45,721 nt of DNA from Vitreoscilla stercoraria DSM 513 (GCF_000382305.1 NZ_KB908035.1:1-45721); one strand, 5' to 3'; positions 34,032 to 42,510 are shown, counted from the first letter of the stretch. Made by a program: numbers and translations. Notes: a model not told the origin generated them from the sequence alone.

Positions 34032-34871
34032 ATGCTCACCACCGACATTCAACCCAATGCGTTATCCCCAAAACGTGCTTATGTGACCTTGCTGTCTGAT
34101 GATCAGTATTTGGCAGGCGTTTTGACCTTGGCTTACAGTTTAAAACAACATGGCAATACGCATGAATTGATTGTCATGATTAACGATCAGCTGTCTGAAA
34201 ATACGCTATTGGTATTACAACAAGCACAATTGAAATGTTACCAAGCGCCTAAATTACAATATAGCGATAAAAACAATCTGGATATGTTGTCGTATGGTTG
34301 GCCACAACAAATGATAAACACTGCCGACAAACTCAGTGTATTTACCCTGACTGAATATGACAAATTGGTTTATGTTGATGCCGATATGTTGGTATTGAAA
34401 AACATTGAATTTTTATTTGATTGTCCACACGGTAGCGCTGCTATGGATTTGGGTTTGATTCAAAATCCGATTCACACACCAGACTACAACCAAGCGCAAT
34501 ATGATTATTTTAAAAATTTCAATTCAGGCTTATTTGTCTTCCAACCCAATATACAAGATTACCAAGCCTGCTTGCATTTGATGCAAACCATGGAAGGCTT
34601 TGACCAAGAAATTTTGCGTCAATTGTGGTCGCATTGGCAGCAGACACCAGAATTACACCTACCGCAAACGTGCAATGTGTTTGCCAAAAAATTGACGGAT
34701 TATATCCGTTTGGGATTTTTTGGTTTTACCGATGTGCATATTTTGCATTACACCTACCAACCCAAACCTTGGTTTACCAAAGAATATCAAATCACCCAAA
34801 CCAACGACTTTTTGTATTATTTTTACCGTGAATGGATGCAAAAAGCTTTAAAACACTTTGGTCTCCAATAA
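34032..34871 (+). CDS. glycosyltransferase family 8 (glycogenin-like)
   Basis: A retaining nucleotide-sugar glycosyltransferase of 279 aa. It opens with RAYVTLLSDDQYLAGVLTLAYSLKQHG, the usual GT8 N terminus, has the metal-binding DxD as VYVDADML (Asp116-Asp118), the NSGLFVFQPN block, FDQEIL, and a C-terminal HYTYQPKPW block containing the second metal-ligand His. GT8 enzymes in this family of bacteria add galactose or glucose to lipo-oligosaccharide, but this protein is closer in layout to glycogenin/galactinol-synthase-like members; the acceptor cannot be deduced. No sugar-gene neighbours. Its stop is 4 bp from the convergent DUF523 gene. Confidence 0.85.
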   Translation: MLTTDIQPNALSPKRAYVTLLSDDQYLAGVLTLAYSLKQHGNTHELIVMINDQLSENTLLVLQQAQLKCYQAPKLQYSDKNNLDMLSYGWPQQMINTADKLSVFTLTEYDKLVYVDADMLVLKNIEFLFDCPHGSAAMDLGLIQNPIHTPDYNQAQYDYFKNFNSGLFVFQPNIQDYQACLHLMQTMEGFDQEILRQLWSHWQQTPELHLPQTCNVFAKKLTDYIRLGFFGFTDVHILHYTYQPKPWFTKEYQITQTNDFLYYFYREWMQKALKHFGLQ

Positions 34872-34875
34872 AGCC

Positions 34876-35316
34876 TCACACACTGACCACTGCAATACCA
34901 TGTTGGCGCAATAAGGCAGTGGTCACGCCATCACCTTGTTTCAGAACGCCTTGGAAACTGCCATCATAAATTTGCCCACTGCCACAAGATGGGCTTTTGC
35001 TTTTAAGCCATACCGTTTTGATTTGAGCGTCCTGTAAACTTTGTAAAGCCAATAATGCCCCTTGTTTAAACGCTTGTGTGACATCGCTGCCATCTCTCGT
35101 TATCACTTTGGCATGCCCTTGCCACACATCCCATCCATCTCCACCGACAATTTCCGCTGCCGCTCTGGGCGTGGACAATCCGCCCATCACTTCAGGACAA
35201 ATCATGAAGCGTTGGTCGGTGGAAGGCGCATTGTCCATCAAACAGTGTTTGCCATCGTAACGTACACTTTGTCCACACAAACAAGCACTGATGCCGACAG
35301 TTTCAGATACACCCAT
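34876..35316 (-). CDS. DUF523 domain protein
   Basis: A 146-aa soluble protein with the DUF523 pattern: SACLCGQSVRYDGKH, ICPEVMGGLSTPRAAAEI and WLKSKSPSCGSGQIYDGSF. The conserved Cys residues (two in the first motif, one each in the others) suggest a metal or cluster site, but no function is established. The start at 35316 has TTAGGTGA 5 nt upstream. One DUS lies inside the gene (35027-35037). Confidence 0.88.
   Translation of the reverse strand: MGVSETVGISACLCGQSVRYDGKHCLMDNAPSTDQRFMICPEVMGGLSTPRAAAEIVGGDGWDVWQGHAKVITRDGSDVTQAFKQGALLALQSLQDAQIKTVWLKSKSPSCGSGQIYDGSFQGVLKQGDGVTTALLRQHGIAVVSV
35027..35037. repeat. single DUS-type word inside the DUF523 gene
   Basis: GCGTCCTGTAA, exact; encodes part of LQDAQIK on the minus strand, as in proA where the same word encodes LQDA. 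Confidence 0.7.
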
Positions 35317-35435
35317 GATTTCACCTAATGTTGATTGATTGGCAAATACTATCATGGCTCAAGCTTGGTTTTCTTGCCCAAACAAACCGTGTAACATGCC
35401 CCATTGAGATTTTTTTCGCATCAGAAAGGCCCACT

Positions 35436-35804
35436 ATGTCACTTAACCGCATTGCGACCAAACAAGAAGTCATTGCCCGCTTGACCCAAGGCACAGACGA
35501 TATTATTTCAGAACACGCGCAATTCATACGCACTGAAAACGGTTATTGGGTGGCGTGGCATGAGCAAGTGGCCACCATTATTCATGAAGATGCTACTGAC
35601 GACGAAGTGAGCTTTCAAGTGGAAGGCGTGGCCACATTGAGCGCATTGGTAGACATGTTGACCAATGGTGACTTTGATGTGGTGGAAGATTTTGAAGGTG
35701 ATGATGAAGCTTGGGACGATGTGGTCTTGGATTCAGATGCCCATTCACATGAGCATGAACATGGCGAACACTGCCATCATGACGGTTGCAACCACAAACA
35801 CTGA
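35436..35804 (+). CDS. hypothetical protein with acidic segment and His-rich tail
   Basis: A 122-aa protein without a signal peptide. Residues 1-80 form an unrecognised domain (MSLNRIATKQEVIARLTQGTDDIIS, ...GYWVAWHEQVATIIHEDATDDEVSFQVEG). Residues 80-105 are strongly acidic. The last 20 residues are nearly all His, Glu, Gly and Cys (HSHEHEHGEHCHH then DGCNHKH), a classic metal-binding tail as found on Ni or Zn handling proteins. AAAGG lies 8 nt before the ATG at 35436; the open frame continues upstream without a start signal. Its stop is 2 bp before the coaBC start, implying co-transcription. Metal handling is inferred from composition only. Confidence 0.8.
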   Translation: MSLNRIATKQEVIARLTQGTDDIISEHAQFIRTENGYWVAWHEQVATIIHEDATDDEVSFQVEGVATLSALVDMLTNGDFDVVEDFEGDDEAWDDVVLDSDAHSHEHEHGEHCHHDGCNHKH

Positions 35805-35806
35805 TA

Positions 35807-37000
35807 ATGCACATGATGAGCACACAAAAACACATTCTTTTGGCCGTTACAGGCGGCATTGCGGCGTACAAATGCTGTGAATTGGTACGCTTATTGAAAA
35901 AAGCAGGTCATGAAGTGACGGTAGCAATGAGTCGCAGCGCCACCGAATTCATCCATCCCAATACGTTCCAAGCTTTGAGCGGCAACCCTGTTTTGGTCGA
36001 CACCCACGGCACTTCCGATGGCAACGGCATGGCGCATATCAATCTCACTCGCGAAGCCGATGTGATGCTCATCGCCCCTGCCACAGCCAACACCATCGCC
36101 AAAGTCGCACACGGCATTGCTGACAATCTCATCAGCAATTTGGTCGCAGCTCGCACGTGTCCTTTGGTCATTGCGCCTGCAATGAATGTGCAAATGTGGT
36201 TCAATCCTGCCAATTTGCGCAACATCCAACAATTAAAAGACGATGGCGTCACGATTTTAGAACCAGCCTCAGGTGAGCAAGCTTGTGGTGAAATCGGTGT
36301 CGGACGCATGTTAGAAGCGGTGCAAATTGCCGATTTATTGCCCGATGCATGGCTCAGCAAAGCCTTGTTTGGCACGAACGTCATGATTACCACGGGCGCG
36401 ACATTTGAAGCAATTGACCCTGTGCGCGGCATTACCAATATTTCGACCGGTCAAATGGGCGTGGCGTTGGCACGTGCTTGTCGCCGCGCAGGTGCGAATG
36501 TGACTTTGATTTACGGTCAAATTCAAACCGATTTGCCCAATGGCTTAACCCATACCATTCAAGCCGTCAGCGCCGATGCGATGTACCAAGCGGTGCACCA
36601 AAGCGTGCGTGAGCAAGACGTGTTCATTTCGGTGGCGGCGGTGGCAGATTACAAAGTCAAAAATGCCAGCAACGAAAAAATCAAAAAACAAGCAGGCGTG
36701 GCGCCTGTGATTGAATTGACTGAAAACCCTGATATTTTGGCCAGCGTCAGCCAACTTGATGATGCGCCATTTTGTGTCGGTTTTGCCGCAGAAAGCCACG
36801 ATTTGCTCAACCATGCCCGCGCCAAACGCCAACGCAAAGGCGTGCCTTTGTTGGTTGCCAATTTGGTCAGCGAATCCATGGGCAAGGCGACCAATCAAGT
36901 CACTTTATTGGACGATGAAGCGGAAACCGAATTACCCAATATGGGCAAAGACCAAGTTGCCGAAGCCATTGTGCAACGCATTGCTCATTTGCTGCCATAA
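35807..37000 (+). CDS. coaBC: bifunctional phosphopantothenoylcysteine synthetase/decarboxylase
   Basis: Two consecutive steps of coenzyme A synthesis. The N-terminal CoaC flavoprotein shows LAVTGGIAAYKCCELVRLL, AHINLTREADVMLIAPATANTIAK (with the conserved His) and VIAPAMNVQMW with the Asn-containing PXMNxxMW motif. The C-terminal CoaB part shows VMITTGATFEAIDPVRGITNISTGQMG and a KIKKQ block. Length 397 aa is normal. The start may be ATG 35807, 35813 or 35816; the ribosome-binding site is poor at all three. It directly follows the His-rich gene. A paired DUS follows. Confidence 0.95.
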   Translation: MHMMSTQKHILLAVTGGIAAYKCCELVRLLKKAGHEVTVAMSRSATEFIHPNTFQALSGNPVLVDTHGTSDGNGMAHINLTREADVMLIAPATANTIAKVAHGIADNLISNLVAARTCPLVIAPAMNVQMWFNPANLRNIQQLKDDGVTILEPASGEQACGEIGVGRMLEAVQIADLLPDAWLSKALFGTNVMITTGATFEAIDPVRGITNISTGQMGVALARACRRAGANVTLIYGQIQTDLPNGLTHTIQAVSADAMYQAVHQSVREQDVFISVAAVADYKVKNASNEKIKKQAGVAPVIELTENPDILASVSQLDDAPFCVGFAAESHDLLNHARAKRQRKGVPLLVANLVSESMGKATNQVTLLDDEAETELPNMGKDQVAEAIVQRIAHLLP

Positions 37001-37007
37001 AGCCATG

Positions 37008-37039
37008 CAAGCGTCCTGTAAACCATTACAGGACGCTTG
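37008..37039 (+). terminator. paired DUS after coaBC
   Basis: CAAGCGTCCTGTAA-ACCA-TTACAGGACGCTTG. Strong stem, weak T-run (TTGATTCTATTGATTTTATT), so possibly a poor terminator. Confidence 0.7.
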
Positions 37040-37074
37040 ATTCTATTGATTTTATTCCTGTATTGTCTTGATTT

Positions 37075-37545
37075 ATGCTGCGTTCTTTATTGCCTTTGAT
37101 GGTATTTTGCGCTGTAAGCGTGTTGGTTTTGATACAGCCACAAATGGGTTTTTTCATCTATGTTTTCACGCCTTTGCTCTTGATTTACATAGGTACTTGC
37201 GCTTGGAAAAGCCGCCACAATCCCCAACTGCTACCGACTTTGGCCATCAAAATGTTGCTGTGTTTTGTCAGCATCGCCAGCATTGCCATGATACAAGGTC
37301 GCCATCACCAACAAGCACGCTTGGTTGCCAATGAAGCGGTACAATCCATACAAACGTATCAACAGCAACATCAAGTTTTTCCCAAGCAATTACAGGACGC
37401 TTGGCAAGCGACAACGCCATTGCCAAACGTGTCTTACCAACTGGATGGCAAGCAAGCACAAGTGTCTTATTCGAGCACTTTTATGCCCAAAACCCAATTT
37501 GTATATGATTTTCAAAACCAAAACTGGCGCAAGCAATCTTTTTAA
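37075..37545 (+). CDS. small membrane protein (156 aa) of unknown function
   Basis: Two or three hydrophobic segments in the first 75 residues (LLPLMVFCAVSVLVLI; GFFIYVFTPLLLIYIG; IKMLLCFVSIASIAMI), then a soluble domain of about 80 residues (ARLVANEAVQSIQTYQQQHQVFPKQLQDAW..., ...TQFVYDFQNQNWRKQSF). The latter, a helix followed by a short beta part, vaguely recalls type II secretion pseudopilin C-terminal domains, but I would not assign it. No good ribosome-binding site. One DUS is inside (37390-37402), encoding LQDAW. Confidence 0.7.
   Translation: MLRSLLPLMVFCAVSVLVLIQPQMGFFIYVFTPLLLIYIGTCAWKSRHNPQLLPTLAIKMLLCFVSIASIAMIQGRHHQQARLVANEAVQSIQTYQQQHQVFPKQLQDAWQATTPLPNVSYQLDGKQAQVSYSSTFMPKTQFVYDFQNQNWRKQSF
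37390..37402. repeat. single DUS-type word inside a CDS
   Basis: TTACAGGACGCTT, exact copy; again encodes LQDA, in the plus orientation. Confidence 0.7.
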
Positions 37546-37629
37546 AATCTCAATTTTAAATGATATCTGCATTAAAAAATGGATTGCGCTAAAATGAGCA
37601 ACATCCATTTCAAAAGCAAGGTTGGCAAC

Positions 37630-38022
37630 ATGTCAGAGCAAGATTATCAAAATGGTTTGAAAGTGCGTACGCAAGTGATGGGTGCTGAATTTGTCGCTAA
37701 AGCACAAAGCCAGACTACCGAATTGACGCAGCCTTTACAAGATTGGATCAATGAGCATGCTTGGGGCTCGACTTGGCAACGTGAAGACACGCTTGACCGC
37801 AAAACCCGTTCATTGATTACCATCGCCATGCTGACGGCTTTAAAATGTCCCACTGAACTCAAAGGTCATATTCGCGGTGCATTGAATAATGGTTGCAGCA
37901 TTGCCGACATTCAAGAAACCTTGTTACACAGCTTACCTTATTGCGGCGCGCCTGCTGCGCAAGAAGCGTTTCGGGCGGCACAAGAAGTATTGAATCAAAT
38001 CGACACAACAGCCCAAGCTTAA
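37630..38022 (+). CDS. carboxymuconolactone decarboxylase (CMD) family protein
   Basis: A 130-aa helical protein of the PcaC/AhpD-like superfamily. It contains RKTRSLITIAMLTALKCPTELKGHIRGALNNGCSIADIQETLLHSLPYCGAPAAQEAFRAA, which closely matches the PcaC subgroup (conserved Glu/His pair in E-x2-GH). Typical CxxC of AhpD is absent, so peroxidase activity of that type is unlikely. No aromatic-degradation genes are nearby, so the physiological substrate is open. The start at 37630 has AAGG about 9 nt upstream. Confidence 0.88.
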   Translation: MSEQDYQNGLKVRTQVMGAEFVAKAQSQTTELTQPLQDWINEHAWGSTWQREDTLDRKTRSLITIAMLTALKCPTELKGHIRGALNNGCSIADIQETLLHSLPYCGAPAAQEAFRAAQEVLNQIDTTAQA

Positions 38023-38038
38023 AACATCGCTACAAAAA

Positions 38039-38072
38039 ACAAGCGTCCTGTAAAGATTTACAGGACGCTTTC
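38039..38072. terminator. paired DUS between convergent genes
   Basis: CAAGCGTCCTGTAAA-GA-TTTACAGGACGCTTTC. It stands 16 bp after the CMD gene and 17 bp after the stop of the convergent membrane-protein gene. T-runs are short on both strands. Confidence 0.75.
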
Positions 38073-38088
38073 ATCAATACTCAATCTT

Positions 38089-38589
38089 TCACAATGATTT
38101 TGCATACAACGGCAACAAAATTGCTGCCAACAAGCCGATGACCGCCATCATCGTAAAAAAACCAAATACGGCAAACAATATCCAAGCAGCCAGCATATTG
38201 TTGGTTTCAGACAACATTTTTAACACCCGTTGCGGCTTGTTGGGATATTTAAAACGCATTTGAGCGATGCGCTGCTTGGCAAAAGCGTAATACCAAGCAT
38301 GGGCATTGCTAGGCAAATACAAAAACCGTCCCAAAGCCCAAGCTCCCGCAAAAGTCAACAAATACACGCCTAGCAACCACGATTTAGGTGCCACAATGTT
38401 TAACACGCTTAAACCACCAAAAAACAAGACTATCGGCACAATCAAAACCAGCAAGCCCTTGCGCCACATGCCACGTGCGCACAACCAATAACCACCACCG
38501 AAAAAAGCTCCCCAATGCCAAGGCGCTTTGCCACTTTGCTCTAAAATATCAAAATACTTTTGGTAATAATCCGCTTGCTTACCCCCCAC
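38089..38589 (-). CDS. membrane protein (DUF2628-like), probably the C-terminal part of a frameshifted gene
   Basis: Encodes YYQKYFDILEQSGKAPWHWGAFFGGGYWLC, then four hydrophobic segments and the tail NAHAWYYAFAKQRI... seen in DUF2628-type inner-membrane proteins. The only possible start upstream is a GTG inside the G6 run and there is no ribosome-binding site. The preceding gene (38541-38939) overlaps it in another frame and ends in unrelated-looking residues. With one extra G in the run at 38582-38587 the two frames join as ...LLQALWGGKQADYYQKYF. So this is best read as the second half of one gene. Confidence 0.75.
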   Translation of the reverse strand: MGGKQADYYQKYFDILEQSGKAPWHWGAFFGGGYWLCARGMWRKGLLVLIVPIVLFFGGLSVLNIVAPKSWLLGVYLLTFAGAWALGRFLYLPSNAHAWYYAFAKQRIAQMRFKYPNKPQRVLKMLSETNNMLAAWILFAVFGFFTMMAVIGLLAAILLPLYAKSL

Positions 38590-38939
38590 AAAGCCTGCAA
38601 TAAAGCTTCTTGTGGCAAAGCATCACTGGCAAAAACAGTTTGATGGGCTGATTTTTCAGGCAAAGCAATCGGTTCAGGAGTTGGGATTGAAGATGGCTGT
38701 GACAAATGATTTTCAGCTTGCGTAAGTTCAATGGGTTCTGGTGCCGCTTGCGTTTGCAGAAATTGCAGCAATTGTGCGTCATAACGCATTTTGGTTGGCG
38801 CATCCAATAACCACGCTTCCGCCTTACTCAACACTTGAGGATTGATTTGCCCTGCCACTCTTGCCGCTTGTAATGCTGATTGAATTTGTGCCGCATCCGC
38901 TTGCATATGAATACCTAACAATTGGTATAAATTAACCAT
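38541..38939 (-). CDS. degenerate J-domain-like N-terminal part of the same frameshifted gene
   Basis: Starts MVNLYQLLGIHMQADAAQIQSALQAARVAGQINPQVLSKAEAWLLDAPTKMRYD, which follows the J-domain layout (YxLLG ... RYD) but lacks the HPD tripeptide needed to stimulate Hsp70. A Pro/Glu/Ala-rich linker follows. After LLQALWG the frame passes a G6 run and continues with VSKRIITKSILIF, which looks like out-of-frame translation of the next gene. AAGGAG sits 6 nt before the ATG, so expression starts here. Either the gene is broken, or slippage or a -1 ribosomal shift makes the longer product. Confidence 0.7.
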   Translation of the reverse strand: MVNLYQLLGIHMQADAAQIQSALQAARVAGQINPQVLSKAEAWLLDAPTKMRYDAQLLQFLQTQAAPEPIELTQAENHLSQPSSIPTPEPIALPEKSAHQTVFASDALPQEALLQALWGVSKRIITKSILIF

Positions 38940-39144
38940 TTCTCTCCTTTTAGTGCTGCATTCACTCCCTCAAAAGCCATCAAAATGACATGAGCAAATA
39001 TTTATTGTTATCAAAATAGACTTTATTCAGTTAATTTTACATATTTAAACCCAATCTCTTGGCATCGTTCAACGGCAAGTTATGAAGTTTGTGTCAGTTT
39101 GGCGTAAAATAGAGTCTTCTTATCTATTTTGGCAACACTTTATT

Positions 39145-39600
39145 ATGAGCCCAACCGACGTACAATTAAAAATCATTAACCCTAAAATGACCGAATACTT
39201 GCCCGCTTACGCTACCGAAGGTTCAGCAGGTTTGGATTTGCGTGCTGCCATTGATGCGCCATTAACCGTTGCCGCGGGTCAAACTGTTTTGATTCCTACA
39301 GGCTTGGCGATGTATTTGGAAAATCCAAATTTAGCCGCCATGATTTTGCCACGCTCGGGTTTGGGTCATAAAAATGGCATCGTATTGGGTAATTTGGTCG
39401 GTTTGATAGACTCAGATTACCAAGGCGAATTAAAAGTATCGCTGTGGAACCGCTCTAACGAAGATTTTGTCATTGAACCTTTGGCGCGTATTGCACAATT
39501 GATCATTGTCCCTGTGGTACAAGCACAATTTAACCTCGTTGAAGAATTCGCTGCCAGCGCGCGTGGCGAAGGTGGCTTTGGTTCTACAGGCCGCGCATAA
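39145..39600 (+). CDS. dut: dUTP diphosphatase
   Basis: Hydrolyses dUTP to dUMP. A trimeric-type dUTPase of 151 aa with all five motifs: AGLDLRAAI, PRSGLGHKNG, GNLVGLIDSDYQGELKV, RIAQLIIVPV and the C-terminal GEGGFGSTGRA. The start at 39145 (MSPTDVQLKI) gives the family length; an ATG 63 nt upstream is in frame but precedes the expected N terminus. A variant DUS word TACAGGCCGC (39585-39594) overlaps the last codons. Confidence 0.96.
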   Translation: MSPTDVQLKIINPKMTEYLPAYATEGSAGLDLRAAIDAPLTVAAGQTVLIPTGLAMYLENPNLAAMILPRSGLGHKNGIVLGNLVGLIDSDYQGELKVSLWNRSNEDFVIEPLARIAQLIIVPVVQAQFNLVEEFAASARGEGGFGSTGRA

Positions 39601-39673
39601 AAATCACTTCTTAATAGATTAGTTAGTTTAATTTTCTAAACTAAAAACCTAATACTTATGGCATAGTTCTCAC

Positions 39674-40768
39674 ATGATTTGGCATACACAACAACTTCCA
39701 CCCCATTCTAACGTCATCGTCGGCCTTTCAGGAGGCGTTGATTCGTCCGTAACGGCAGCTTTGCTCAAACAGCAAGGTCATGCCGTTAAAGGCGTTTTTA
39801 TGCAAAACTGGGAGGACGACAACAACGATGAATTTTGTTCCATCAAGCAAGATTCATTGGACGCGATGGCAGTGGCGGACATTTTGGACATCGACATTGA
39901 CATCGTCAATTTCGCCGCAGACTACAAAGACCGTGTGTTTGCGTATTTTTTACAAGAATACCAAGCAGGACGCACACCCAATCCCGACGTATTGTGTAAT
40001 GCTGAAATCAAATTCAAAAGCTTTTTGGATTATGTGTTAGCCCATGGTGCAGATGTGATGGCGACAGGTCACTATGCCCGCAAATCAGTGGTTGATGGCG
40101 TGCATTACTTGCTCAAAGGTTTGGATGGTAACAAAGACCAAAGTTATTTTTTATACCGTTTGAATCAATACCAATTAAGTAAGTCCATCTTCCCATTGGG
40201 CGATTTGGAAAAACCTGAAGTACGTCGTATCGCTGCTGAAGTGGCGTTGCCTACCGCGGCCAAGAAAGACAGTACGGGCATTTGTTTTATTGGCGAACGT
40301 CCGTTTCGTGAATTTTTACAAAAATACTTGCCGACCAATAATGGTGCAATGCGCACGCCTGAAGGTAAAGTCATCGGTGAGCACTTGGGCTTGATGTTTT
40401 ATACCTTGGGTCAACGCAAAGGTTTGGGCATAGGCGGCCCAGGTGAGCCTTGGTTTGTGGCAGACAAAGATTTGGCTAAAAATGAATTGATTGTGGTGCA
40501 AGGGCATGATCATCCATTACTAAAAAGCCGCAGTTTGGTCATGCATGACTTGAGTTTTACTTTACCAACTCGCCCAAGCGAAGGCGAATATGCATGTAAA
40601 ACCCGTTATCGCATGCAAGATGCAAAATGCCAATTGGGTTACCTCGATGATGAGCGCATCGAATTGATATTTGATGAACCGCAATGGGCAGTTACCCCTG
40701 GACAATCGGCCGTGTTATACGATGGTGAAGTATGTTTGGGTGGCGGCATCATCACTAGCCGTGCATAA
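39674..40768 (+). CDS. mnmA: tRNA-specific 2-thiouridylase MnmA
   Basis: Inserts sulfur at U34 of tRNA-Lys, -Glu and -Gln. 364 aa. PP-loop VGLSGGVDSSVTA near the N terminus, the catalytic pair of Cys in PDVLCNAEIKF and STGICFIGERPF, and MNWED-type loop (MQNWEDDNNDEFC) are present, followed by the C-terminal beta-barrel with PGQSAVLYDGEVCLGGGII. The substrate tRNA-Glu(TTC) is also encoded in this window. Independent unit 73 bp after dut. Confidence 0.96.
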   Translation: MIWHTQQLPPHSNVIVGLSGGVDSSVTAALLKQQGHAVKGVFMQNWEDDNNDEFCSIKQDSLDAMAVADILDIDIDIVNFAADYKDRVFAYFLQEYQAGRTPNPDVLCNAEIKFKSFLDYVLAHGADVMATGHYARKSVVDGVHYLLKGLDGNKDQSYFLYRLNQYQLSKSIFPLGDLEKPEVRRIAAEVALPTAAKKDSTGICFIGERPFREFLQKYLPTNNGAMRTPEGKVIGEHLGLMFYTLGQRKGLGIGGPGEPWFVADKDLAKNELIVVQGHDHPLLKSRSLVMHDLSFTLPTRPSEGEYACKTRYRMQDAKCQLGYLDDERIELIFDEPQWAVTPGQSAVLYDGEVCLGGGIITSRA

Positions 40769-40836
40769 AAAATGATGCACTGAAAAAACCATAAGTAAAA
40801 ACCATCAAAACAATACAGCAAAGGAGAAACCTTAAT

Positions 40837-42510
40837 ATGGAAAAAGTCTGGTTATCGCAATACGATGAAGGCGTGCCTGAATTTGCCAATGTCACTGCTT
40901 GTTCTTCTATCACTGCAGTATTCAATGAGAGCGCTGCCAAATACAGCGCTCGCCCAGGTTTTACCAATATGGGTAAAACTTTGACTTATGGTCAAACCAA
41001 GCAATTGGTAGATCAATTTGCCTCATATTTGCAAAACGTTTTGAAATTGCCACGCGGTGAACGTGTGGCCATCATGATGCCCAATGTATTGCAATATCCG
41101 ATTGCAGTATTTGCTATTTTACAGGCCGGTTATGTGGTGGTGAATGTCAATCCATTGTATACGCCACGCGAATTGGAACATCAGCTCAAAGACAGCGGTG
41201 CCACCACCATCATCGTTTTAGAAAACTTTGCCAATACTTTGGCATCAGTTCTCAAACAAACACCTGTGAAAAATGTCATTTTGGCCAACATAGGCGAAAT
41301 GTTAGGCGGCCTGAAAGGCATGATTACCAACTTTGTCATACGCAAAGTTAAAAAAATGGTGCCTGCGTTCCATATTCCCAATGCCATTACGTTTTCCAAT
41401 GCTTTAGAACAAGGTAAGGCGCACAGTTTTCAAGTGGTGGAATTAAGCTTAAACGATACTGCTTTTTTACAATACACAGGCGGCACGACGGGCGTGTCTA
41501 AAGGCGCGGTATTAAGCCATGGCAATATTGTTGCCAATATGATGCAAGCGGGTGCTTGGATTAAAGCCAAAATCAGCCATGAAGGTGAAACCATTTTAAC
41601 CGCTTTACCGCTATATCATATTTTCTGTTTAACGGTTAACTTGATGATTTTCACCAAAATCGGTGCGCACAACATCTTGATTACCAATCCACGTGACATT
41701 CCCAATTTGGTCAAAGAAATCGACACTTACAAAGTCAGCGTCATCACTGCAGTAAATACTTTGTTCAATGCCTTGGTACACAATCCTGAATTTGCCAAAG
41801 TGAATTTCTCACGTTTGAAAATCGCCTTGGGCGGCGGTATGGCGGTACAACAAGCCGTTGCAGACAAATGGAAAGCCATCACCAAACAACCGATTATTGA
41901 AGCATATGGTTTGACCGAAACCAGTCCGGGTGTGTGCGTCAATCCTTTGTCCAGTACCAATTACTCAGGCAATATTGGTTTGCCTATTTCGGATACCGAA
42001 ATTGAAGTGCGCGATGGCGATGGCAAAGCTTTGGGCTTTGGTGAAACGGGTGAATTGTTTGTGCGTGGTCCCCAAGTCATGCAAGGCTATTGGAACAAAC
42101 CTGAAGAAACCGAAAAAGTTTTGGGCAGTGATGGCTTTTTGGCGACAGGTGACATCGTGATTGTCAACGAACAAGGCTTTGTGAAAATCGTCGATCGCAA
42201 AAAAGACATGATTGTCATTTCTGGCTTCAACGTTTATCCAAATGAAATTGAAGACGTGGTCGCAATGCACCCAGGTGTGTTAGAAGTCGCTTGCGTGGGA
42301 GTACCAAGCGAAAAAAGCGGTGAAGCCATTCGTTTGTTTGTCGTGAAAAAAGACCCTAATTTAACTGCCGAAGCGTTGATTGAGCATTGTCGAGCGAACT
42401 TAACTGGTTATAAAGTTCCTAAAGATATCGTCTTTAAAACCGAATTGCCAAAAACCAATGTAGGCAAAATTTTACGTCGTGAGTTGAAAGATTTGCCAGT
42501 AGACGCTTAA
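40837..42510 (+). CDS. fadD: long-chain fatty acid--CoA ligase
   Basis: Activates fatty acids to acyl-CoA through an acyl-adenylate. 557 aa. AMP-binding motif YTGGTTGVSKGAVLSH (about residues 211-226), YGLTETSPG, and the DRKKDMIVISGFNVYPNEIE hinge/gate motif, plus the C-terminal Lys in PKTNVGKILRREL. Length and motifs match E. coli FadD (561 aa). AAGGAG lies 10 nt before the ATG. A 9-bp hairpin (AGAATGCGA/TCGCATTCT, 42537-42566) follows the stop but lacks a T-run. A variant DUS (GCGGCCTGAA) lies inside at 41306-41315. Confidence 0.95.
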   Translation: MEKVWLSQYDEGVPEFANVTACSSITAVFNESAAKYSARPGFTNMGKTLTYGQTKQLVDQFASYLQNVLKLPRGERVAIMMPNVLQYPIAVFAILQAGYVVVNVNPLYTPRELEHQLKDSGATTIIVLENFANTLASVLKQTPVKNVILANIGEMLGGLKGMITNFVIRKVKKMVPAFHIPNAITFSNALEQGKAHSFQVVELSLNDTAFLQYTGGTTGVSKGAVLSHGNIVANMMQAGAWIKAKISHEGETILTALPLYHIFCLTVNLMIFTKIGAHNILITNPRDIPNLVKEIDTYKVSVITAVNTLFNALVHNPEFAKVNFSRLKIALGGGMAVQQAVADKWKAITKQPIIEAYGLTETSPGVCVNPLSSTNYSGNIGLPISDTEIEVRDGDGKALGFGETGELFVRGPQVMQGYWNKPEETEKVLGSDGFLATGDIVIVNEQGFVKIVDRKKDMIVISGFNVYPNEIEDVVAMHPGVLEVACVGVPSEKSGEAIRLFVVKKDPNLTAEALIEHCRANLTGYKVPKDIVFKTELPKTNVGKILRRELKDLPVDA

